This document shows, piece after piece, positions 1-6,703 of a stretch of 20,946 nucleotides of DNA (its first letter is position 1; the number at the start of each line of letters is the position of its first letter). Origin of the DNA: a virus; IMG/VR virus record IMGVR_UViG_3300027503_000071, positions 1 through 20,946 of that record, one strand, 5' to 3'. Below the pieces are notes generated by a model that was given only the letters and a program-made list of their open reading frames with translations, was not told the origin of the DNA and searched no databases. The translations under genes and the position numbers were made by a program.

Positions 1-1456
1 CATAAAGATTTTTATCAGTAATAAAATACTCGCTGTTTAAACATTCATCTCTAAAATTTAAAATATCTGTTTGAAAGTATTTTTCTAACACAGGATCAAA
101 ATTTTTATAATTGTCGTCGTTAATACACGGAACAATTAACAATCTTCCTTTTAAATGGTTTGATGATAATTGTATTAGTCGTGAAAGACACAAGTAATAA
201 AAATAATACATAAACATAGAATTATTAAAATCCGCAATTGGTCCTTGATACTTTTGAAATTGTTTTGGAAAATTTTCTCTCATATGCATCAGAACCGAAA
301 CTGGTTCTTTATGTGAAAAATATATATTTCTTTCGTATGATGTTAATCCAACAATTATTAAATCTTTTTCAGTAATATCTCCGTTGGCAAAATCTTTTTC
401 AATTTGCCAAACTATATTTGCTAATGAATTTCCTGCTTTAGCTCTATTATCAATTAACATCGATAATCTATTTGCTAAGATTGCAGGCCAAGCCATATTT
501 CTTTGTTTTTCATTAATGGTTGCAATTAAATTTTTATCAAAATTAACTTTAAGATCAAACCATTCTCTAATGTTTCGTTTTTTAATTTCTTCCGCATCGG
601 CTCGATATAAAGTATCTAAAAATTCATCTCCTGCTGTATAACTACATCCATAAGCAACAATCCTTGATATTAATTTTTTATCAAATTTAAATTTAGATTG
701 TTTACTTGCGGTATCTTTATACTTTCTCCAATTTTCAAACATAATACTCAATTGATTAATAGATTTTTTTAAATCTGTAATAACCATTGTGGGTCTTACC
801 TTACATTGATGTATTGTCTTTAATATTTTAATTTTTATTCCACAATATTCAAAAAGTTTTTCCCAAAGTGTTTCAGCCTTGAACCAAGTTTCTGGAGGAT
901 TTGTTGTAAAAAATGTAGATAAAAACTCACTGCTTTTATTAAGAATTATTTCTCTTGCCTTATTGTTTAAAATAATAACATGCGGAATTAATAAATTTTT
1001 ATAATGACAATAAACCTGAGGAGTTTCTAAATCTACTCCAATAAGAAAAGAATTTAAATCTCCTTCTAATATTAAATCTGTTGTTATTGAAACAACAACA
1101 TCATTTTTAGTTTGTTTTAATCCTTCGATGAATGTATATAAGTGTTGAATATAATAGACTTTATAGGTATCTATTTCCCCATATGCATTTTGAAACCATT
1201 CAGAAATTTGATATTTTGAATATACAGCAGTGACCTCTGGATTCAATTGTTCTGTAATATAATTTAAAGCATATCGAAAATCTTTGTCAGCATCAAACAT
1301 GTAGGAAGATCGTAATGCCATTTTTGCATGAGAATCTTGTACGATGTCTAATAAACTAAAAACATTTCGACACTCAGTATTTTTAAAAAATTCTTTTTGT
1401 CGAGAACATGCCTCAGCATATCTTAATTGTCCGGAGTATAATACATCAACTTTCAT
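1..1456 (-). CDS. Glycosyltransferase-like / SGNH-hydrolase-like fusion protein (3' end beyond window)
   Basis: An open frame of 485 codons starts at ATG 1456 and runs off the left edge, so the C-terminus is missing. Residues 1-230 open with VLYSGQLR, and around 103-130 there is QHLYTFIEG followed by DVVVSITTDL. This resembles WavE-type or related glycosyltransferases, which start with an SGQ-R motif and carry a later R/T-D-L strand (moderate support). Residues 265-450 look like the SGNH hydrolase fold common in phages: GCSYTAGDE at 270-278 (block I, candidate nucleophile Ser272), AWPAILANRL at 322-331, AGNS at 341-344 (block II) and a strand ending GLTSYER at 370-376. The catalytic Asp/His block would normally lie near the C-terminus and may be outside the window. 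SGNH enzymes remove or transfer acyl groups on sugars, so a glycan-modifying role is plausible. The start overlaps the upstream radical SAM gene by 11 bases, with no strong Shine-Dalgarno, suggesting translational coupling. Confidence 0.8.
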   Translation of the reverse strand, partial: MKVDVLYSGQLRYAEACSRQKEFFKNTECRNVFSLLDIVQDSHAKMALRSSYMFDADKDFRYALNYITEQLNPEVTAVYSKYQISEWFQNAYGEIDTYKVYYIQHLYTFIEGLKQTKNDVVVSITTDLILEGDLNSFLIGVDLETPQVYCHYKNLLIPHVIILNNKAREIILNKSSEFLSTFFTTNPPETWFKAETLWEKLFEYCGIKIKILKTIHQCKVRPTMVITDLKKSINQLSIMFENWRKYKDTASKQSKFKFDKKLISRIVAYGCSYTAGDEFLDTLYRADAEEIKKRNIREWFDLKVNFDKNLIATINEKQRNMAWPAILANRLSMLIDNRAKAGNSLANIVWQIEKDFANGDITEKDLIIVGLTSYERNIYFSHKEPVSVLMHMRENFPKQFQKYQGPIADFNNSMFMYYFYYLCLSRLIQLSSNHLKGRLLIVPCINDDNYKNFDPVLEKYFQTDILNFRDECLNSEYFITDKNLY

Positions 1457-2711
1457 TTGGTTTTTGTGATTCTAAATATCTTTTTTTTCTATTTTTTAAA
1501 ACAATTTCATGTGTAAAAATTTTATCTATAGATGAAAATGTTCCGCAGGTTTTAGAACAATAAACAAGTTTTCCTTCTTTTGTTGTTTTATCCCATGTGT
1601 CTGCATATAATCTATCTAAATGCTCCGCTGATAAAATTTCTTCTAAAGAATGGTTATTTAAATTAAGTTTTTCTGGTCCATAATTATTTAAATTACGAAC
1701 AAGTTGCATACTTGGAGGATCAGAATAAATTCCATTTAAATGTGTTCCAATATAACAACAAGGCATAACGTTACCAGCACTATCGACAAAAATTTCTTTT
1801 CCACGTTTATACCCATCATCAATATGCGATTTACACTTAATATTACACGAGTCGTGTTCGTCATATTTAGAACTTGCTATTATATCAACAATTTCTTCTG
1901 TTCTTTTATAATAAGAATTTTTAAATTCTGAATTTTCTTTCATCTTATTATAATCATCTTTTGAAAAAGGATAAAATTTTAAAGGTTGGATTCCTGTTGG
2001 ATTTTCTAAATTTCTATTTTTGGGATTTGTAGGAGCTTCAATATAGTAATCTAATTGTCCTTCTTTATTAAGAGCTACCATATATATTAATTCTGTTCCA
2101 TTATCAACGCCTAATGCTTTTTTAGGAACAAATTCAGTAAATCCCATATCCTCAGATAATTTTTTTGCAGTATCTAGTTGATGCTCGTTGTGTTTAAAAA
2201 TTAAAAAGTCCCAAAGAGCTCTCCCACCCGCATCAATAAATGCTTGTGCATTTGCTATAAGTTTATCCCATTTAACGTTTCTTCGATAAATGTGATTTGT
2301 ATCTTCTAACCCGTCAATGGAAAAAGTAAGCCTATATTGATTTGATGCTTTTCCTTTTGCAAAAAGATTACCTAATTTTGCCCACCATTCAGGATTTCTC
2401 ATGCCGCCATTTGTATGCACAGCTATGACCCCAGGACTATTATTAATGATGTACTCGCATATTTCATAAAAATCTTTAGCCATACACGGATCTCCATGAA
2501 CGCCACAGAATAACCAAAGTTTAACTCTATCTAATACTTCTTGAGGGAACCATTTTTTAAAATCTTCTAAAGAAATTTGACTTAAATTTAAATCTGGTCT
2601 AATTAACTCTGAAGAATTATAAAATCTTACGCACATAGGACAAGCAGCATTACAATGATTTGTAAGTTCAATATGTACTTGTATTAATTCATTAAAATTC
2701 CAAAAACTCAT
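1446..2711 (-). CDS. Radical SAM protein with SPASM-like C-terminal domain
   Basis: The 421-aa product has the radical SAM signature CNAACPMC (Cys20, Cys24, Cys27; CX3CX2C) on a strand right after an HIELTNHC-type lead. This signature holds the 4Fe-4S cluster that cleaves S-adenosylmethionine. A GDP at 73-75 takes the place of the usual GGEP motif, and TFSIDG at 129-134 is the typical later strand. The C-terminal third carries further cysteines: Cys289, Cys293, the CC pair 318-319 after the FVDSAGNVMP strand, and Cys385/Cys389. That layout matches SPASM domains, which bind auxiliary Fe-S clusters in enzymes acting on peptides and some other substrates. The gene lies 2 bases after the upstream radical SAM gene and overlaps the next by 11 bases. 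It belongs to a different subfamily from the three radical SAM genes before it, which carry their extra cysteines at the N-terminus. The substrate is unknown. Confidence 0.88.
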   Translation of the reverse strand: MSFWNFNELIQVHIELTNHCNAACPMCVRFYNSSELIRPDLNLSQISLEDFKKWFPQEVLDRVKLWLFCGVHGDPCMAKDFYEICEYIINNSPGVIAVHTNGGMRNPEWWAKLGNLFAKGKASNQYRLTFSIDGLEDTNHIYRRNVKWDKLIANAQAFIDAGGRALWDFLIFKHNEHQLDTAKKLSEDMGFTEFVPKKALGVDNGTELIYMVALNKEGQLDYYIEAPTNPKNRNLENPTGIQPLKFYPFSKDDYNKMKENSEFKNSYYKRTEEIVDIIASSKYDEHDSCNIKCKSHIDDGYKRGKEIFVDSAGNVMPCCYIGTHLNGIYSDPPSMQLVRNLNNYGPEKLNLNNHSLEEILSAEHLDRLYADTWDKTTKEGKLVYCSKTCGTFSSIDKIFTHEIVLKNRKKRYLESQKPNES

Positions 2712-2713
2712 TT

Positions 2714-3937
2714 TTACATACCTATAATTTTTGAATAGTCAGGAAAAACTTTATTAAATTCTTGTCCTCGATATTGATCGTGTTTTTTTGTTACTTCCTT
2801 TAGAGAAGTAAAACTTGAAGGCTCGTAGTGTCCGTTTTTTATAAAATTTAAAATGCCATCTAGATACATCCATGCTTGATTCTGCGTCTTAGGCACAACA
2901 TCATTAATATGTTGAATAATTTTTTCTTTAATATCTGTTGGGAGAGTTGAAATATTATAATGTCGGGGTCCGTGAACTAAATTTAGATAAAAACCAAAAC
3001 TAGAAAAATGATCGTAATAAAAATTTATTGTTTTAGGTAAGTCATATATGTTCAGTGTACTTAAAGTAATGCACCAACTAATTTTAAGAGTTTTTAAACT
3101 ATTAGCAAGCTCTTTTGCCTTATTCATATTTTCTAATACTTCATTCCATTTTGCTGGAAATCTCATATATTCAAATTGTTCTTCTATACCGTCAATACTA
3201 AAAGATAAATTAACACCTTTAAAATGTTTAAACATAGAAATTTTATCTTCTGGCCAAGTTGTACCGTTAGTATTATAATGCAATTCAATATCTTTAGCAT
3301 ATCCTTTGTCAACACATATACTTAGAATTTCCCACATCTTTTTACTTAAAAACGGTTCGCCGCCATAAAAATCAAATTGTCTAATATTGACTAAATTATT
3401 TTTTAAATCTTCCCAGAAAACACTTTCGTCGTCGTAGCTCTGATGAAACACTCTCATCATTTCTGCATATTCTTTATAAGAAATTTTTGAATGATGCAGA
3501 TCGTAATCTTCTTTCATCCATGTTGAACTAATCTGAGGAGCACAGGTTCTACACTTTATGTTACAATTATTTCCTAGATTTAATTCAAACTTAGCAAGAC
3601 CGGTAAATGGTTTTTCTCCCCTTTCTATCGATCTAAAATATATTTCATTATCTCGAAGACGCTTACTTTTACGTCCAGCATTTTCTTCTTCCCAACAATT
3701 TTTGCAGGCATAATTTCTTATTCCGTTTTCTAAATCTTTTCGAATTTGTATTGCTACAGGATTATTAAAATTTTGTTCGATAGACATTTTGTCTACAAAA
3801 TAAATTGGTTGTAATTCTTTCATTCTGTTGTATTCTTCAATAATCATACAACACATTTTAGAACTTCCGTTGTTATTTGCGCTCATTCCATGGAACGCAT
3901 TAACACACCAAGAATTTTTATTTGTTTCTGTTATCAT
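2714..3937 (-). CDS. Radical SAM protein with N-terminal twitch-like Cys region (canonical CC type)
   Basis: The 407-aa product carries CNIKCRTC (Cys125, Cys129, Cys132), the radical SAM cluster motif, followed by APQISSTW. YGGEP at 191-195 is the SAM-binding GGEP motif, and FSIDG follows later. Before the core lies a Cys-rich N-terminal region: Cys11, a CC pair at 29-30, then CKNCWEEENAG with Cys78 and Cys81. This order (C, CC, CxxCW-E) is what I know from the 'twitch domain-containing radical SAM' proteins found in marine phages and bacteria, where it probably holds an auxiliary Fe-S cluster. The end of the protein (FNKVFPDYSKI) matches the conserved tail of the two upstream paralogs (F-E-VFPEY-NF). 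The start overlaps the upstream gene by 20 bases and has no clear Shine-Dalgarno, so translation is probably coupled. The reaction is unknown for this family. Confidence 0.88.
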   Translation of the reverse strand: MITETNKNSWCVNAFHGMSANNNGSSKMCCMIIEEYNRMKELQPIYFVDKMSIEQNFNNPVAIQIRKDLENGIRNYACKNCWEEENAGRKSKRLRDNEIYFRSIERGEKPFTGLAKFELNLGNNCNIKCRTCAPQISSTWMKEDYDLHHSKISYKEYAEMMRVFHQSYDDESVFWEDLKNNLVNIRQFDFYGGEPFLSKKMWEILSICVDKGYAKDIELHYNTNGTTWPEDKISMFKHFKGVNLSFSIDGIEEQFEYMRFPAKWNEVLENMNKAKELANSLKTLKISWCITLSTLNIYDLPKTINFYYDHFSSFGFYLNLVHGPRHYNISTLPTDIKEKIIQHINDVVPKTQNQAWMYLDGILNFIKNGHYEPSSFTSLKEVTKKHDQYRGQEFNKVFPDYSKIIGM

Positions 3938-5285
3938 AATTTTCGTAAATGTTTTTACATAAGTTATAAAAGTTACTATACTCTGGAAAAACCTCTAATA
4001 AATTAGTTCCTAATCTTCTATCATTTTCAGAAAAGAAACTATAAAAATCTCTTCTTCCTTGAAGAATTTTTAAATCGCTAACTGGATTTTCTTTCATGTA
4101 ATCTGTTACACGTTTAAACTTTTCGTATTCGACGCCTGTAAACCAATCCATATTATCTTCAATAAATTTTAAAGTGTCTTCTTGATGTTTAATAAATTCT
4201 TCAGGCAAAATATTAATCATCCAGTGTGGCGGTTCTTTTAAATATGGTGTATCAAAAGATACAGCTTCCTTGCCGTATTCTTTTCTCCATTCGATAACTT
4301 TGTGTAATAACTTTTGAAAATTAGTTACACATAATACGTTATAAGTACACATTAGATTTACCGTTGCACCGGCTTTAATTACTTCTTTCATATTGCGTTC
4401 CCAGTGATCACATTTTAATCCTGTACGCATATATTCTGCTTGTTCTCCCCAGCTATCAATGCTAGTAAAGAAACTAAACTTTCTAATTTTTTTCTGTTCT
4501 ATTAAACTTTTTACTCGAGCTATTAATCGATCAACTCGATCAAAAGTTACTCCAAGATTACTATTAAGTGTAATCTCTAAATGGGGAGCTGGCTCATCTT
4601 CTAGTAAATCAAAAAACTGCATAGCACCAGGATTCATTAATGGTTCACCGCCTGTAATACGTAAAGTATGTAAATCATTACGTAAACTTGGCCACCACTT
4701 CCAGAATGCTTCGATGTAAGGGTTTTCATCTTTAGGCCCATAATATGTTCCATTTTTTAAAAACTCAATACCATATTGATTATAAGTTAAATCATAATTA
4801 CCGTGTTTCTTGATCTCTTCCATCCACATAGTACTAGCCTGTGGGCAACAATAACCACAGCGATAGTTGCATCCGTTACCAAAACTTACTTCTAGATAGC
4901 GTGGGTTTACCGGAGCGTCCCATGGTAATTCTGCTAATTTTTCTATGTAAGGTTCTGAAAAATCGCTAGAACTATGAATCATTCGATCACTTATATGCTC
5001 TCCCGGCAAGTCTTCAATATTCCAACAATAATAACATTCTTCTGGTCTTTCACCTTCTAACATTTTTTTACGTTGTTGTTTTTTCCATTTAGTATTGTGT
5101 AAAGCACTTGCATCTATTTTAATTTCATCTAATGGAATGTGATGAGGACGAGGATGGTAACAACTATGGTTATCACCGGTGTGAAGATACAAAGTTTGAT
5201 GCAACCATTTCATTGCACAAAAACCTGGACCTATTTTGTTTAAACGATCTCTAACACCTTTAATATAATTTACTCTATCATCCAT
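3918..5285 (-). CDS. Radical SAM protein with N-terminal twitch-like region (CYHPR type), copy 2
   Basis: The 455-aa product is a close paralog of the 472-aa gene just upstream and more distant from the 407-aa gene downstream. Radical SAM motif: CNYRCGYC (Cys139, Cys143, Cys146), then CPQASTMW. SAM-binding motif: TGGEP at 211-215. The N-terminal region has FCAMKW (Cys23), SCYHPRPH (Cys42), a conserved block IPLDEIKIDASALHNTKW and ECYYCWNIED (Cys84, Cys87). Thus the CC pair of the family is reduced to a single Cys followed by YHPR, leaving four cysteines plus histidines as possible ligands for an extra Fe-S cluster. The C-terminus has SENDRRLGTNLLEVFPEY, the family's usual end. Start and upstream stop share one base (TAATG), a strong sign of coupled translation. 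Substrate unknown; the neighbouring glycosyltransferases hint at a sugar or glycoprotein pathway (inference). Confidence 0.9.
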   Translation of the reverse strand: MDDRVNYIKGVRDRLNKIGPGFCAMKWLHQTLYLHTGDNHSCYHPRPHHIPLDEIKIDASALHNTKWKKQQRKKMLEGERPEECYYCWNIEDLPGEHISDRMIHSSSDFSEPYIEKLAELPWDAPVNPRYLEVSFGNGCNYRCGYCCPQASTMWMEEIKKHGNYDLTYNQYGIEFLKNGTYYGPKDENPYIEAFWKWWPSLRNDLHTLRITGGEPLMNPGAMQFFDLLEDEPAPHLEITLNSNLGVTFDRVDRLIARVKSLIEQKKIRKFSFFTSIDSWGEQAEYMRTGLKCDHWERNMKEVIKAGATVNLMCTYNVLCVTNFQKLLHKVIEWRKEYGKEAVSFDTPYLKEPPHWMINILPEEFIKHQEDTLKFIEDNMDWFTGVEYEKFKRVTDYMKENPVSDLKILQGRRDFYSFFSENDRRLGTNLLEVFPEYSNFYNLCKNIYENYDNRNK

Positions 5286-6703
5286 TATTCTTTACACCTA
5301 TTCCAAAAATCTGTTAGTTCAGGAAATGTATTTAAAAAATTTGTATTTCGTCTTCTATCGTGTTCTGAGAAAAATTCATAAAAATTTTTCATAGCTTTAT
5401 CTTTGTCAAATCCTGTATCTGATTCAATCCAATCAATTAATCTTCGAACTTTACTCACTTCAAAGTCGCTAAATCCCATAAACTGATTACCACGACCTTC
5501 TTTATTTTCTAACATATATTTTAATGCCAATTTAAGTTCTGTTACCATTTCTGGCATTACTTTGGGATTTAAAAAATCTGGATCATGGAGCGGAGGGATA
5601 TCAAACCAAATTAGTTGTCTACGTTTACTAAATTTTCTTCTCAATTTAATAATGTTCTGCAAATATTCAACAATACGAGTATAACTCAAAGCATTAAATG
5701 TTATGATAAAAGTAAGTGAATGTTTCTGACTATTTGCAAGATAGTCAGTGACGTTTGCCTTTAACATTTCAAAATCCATTCCATTACGTATATATTCTGC
5801 TTGCTTACCCCAACTATCTAAACTACAAAATAACATAAAATGATCAACAGCCTCTGCATCTGTAATTTCTTTTAAACTAGACATAAATTTTGACCATTGG
5901 TCTTTTGGAGGACAGCAATTACTTGTAATACTTAAATGAAGATCACTTTTAGGATTATTTTTTACATATTCAAACATCCTAAAGGTATTTTTATCCATAA
6001 GCGGTTCTCCGCCAGTCATGCGGAATGTTTGTAAGGTTGGATAAATTTCTGGAAGCCATTCCCAGAATGCTTTTACATAAGGATTTTCAGGACTATTGTC
6101 GATTGGTGATTCGTTTTGAATCCATAGAATATCATTATGCACACGGTCAGTTAAAAGGTACGGGCCTTCTTTTTTAATTTCATCATACCATGCTGTGCTA
6201 AGATGAGGGCTACAATAACTACATTTAAAATTACATGCTTGATTAAAATTTACTTCAACATATCTTGGTTTAGCATTTCCCTCGTAACCAAGCTCTAATG
6301 CTTCATCAATTAACCCTGGTTCCCATACATCTTTGCTTCGATATGCTCGATCGCTTAGTTGGTTTCCGCTATCTTCAATTTGCCAACAAAATTCGCATTC
6401 TTTAGGTCGTATACCCTGTAACATCAATGCACGTTGAGATTTTTTATATTTTGTATTATGCAATGCACTAACATCGATCTTTACTTCATCTAATGGAATT
6501 GCATGACTTCTAGGATGATAACAACTATGTGTTCTTCCAGACGGAATGTGTATACTAACATTAAACCATTTGGCCAAACAAAAACTTGGACTTACTTCGT
6601 TTAATTCCTTATGAACAAATTCTGCATCTAATAGATATCGAGACTGATATTTTCCATCAATCTTTCTAAGTTCATTACCTTTTATATTTCTATTAAATTC
6701 CAT
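5285..6703 (-). CDS. Radical SAM protein with N-terminal twitch-like region (CYHPR type), copy 1
   Basis: The 472-aa product has CNFKCSYC (Cys157, Cys161, Cys164) followed by SPHLSTAW, the radical SAM cluster site, and MTGGEP ending at 234 as the SAM contact. The N-terminal region carries FCLAKW (Cys42), SCYHPRSH (Cys61), IPLDEVKIDVSALHNTKY and ECEFCWQIED (Cys103, Cys106), almost motif for motif the same as the gene downstream. The C-terminal SEHDRRRNTNFLNTFPEL is the shared family end. The pair clearly arose by duplication; a first stretch of about 20 residues is extra here. The gene overlaps the preceding repeat-bearing glycosyltransferase by 11 bases, and its start codon has only a weak Shine-Dalgarno. 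The function is unknown: the family is recognisable, but I know of no established reaction for its phage members. Confidence 0.9.
   Translation of the reverse strand: MEFNRNIKGNELRKIDGKYQSRYLLDAEFVHKELNEVSPSFCLAKWFNVSIHIPSGRTHSCYHPRSHAIPLDEVKIDVSALHNTKYKKSQRALMLQGIRPKECEFCWQIEDSGNQLSDRAYRSKDVWEPGLIDEALELGYEGNAKPRYVEVNFNQACNFKCSYCSPHLSTAWYDEIKKEGPYLLTDRVHNDILWIQNESPIDNSPENPYVKAFWEWLPEIYPTLQTFRMTGGEPLMDKNTFRMFEYVKNNPKSDLHLSITSNCCPPKDQWSKFMSSLKEITDAEAVDHFMLFCSLDSWGKQAEYIRNGMDFEMLKANVTDYLANSQKHSLTFIITFNALSYTRIVEYLQNIIKLRRKFSKRRQLIWFDIPPLHDPDFLNPKVMPEMVTELKLALKYMLENKEGRGNQFMGFSDFEVSKVRRLIDWIESDTGFDKDKAMKNFYEFFSEHDRRRNTNFLNTFPELTDFWNRCKE

Noticed and set aside
384-641. An 85-codon open frame on the plus strand, the only complete frame reported in the first 1.4 kb
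   Set aside because: It is antisense to the long minus-strand frame starting at 1456, which contains the SGNH blocks; that frame is only hard to see because it runs off the left edge.
5285-6703. Assigning the twitch-type radical SAM genes to a named reaction such as a sactipeptide or methylthiolation step
   Set aside because: Only the family-level motifs are visible; no precursor peptide gene or substrate motif was found nearby to support a specific reaction.
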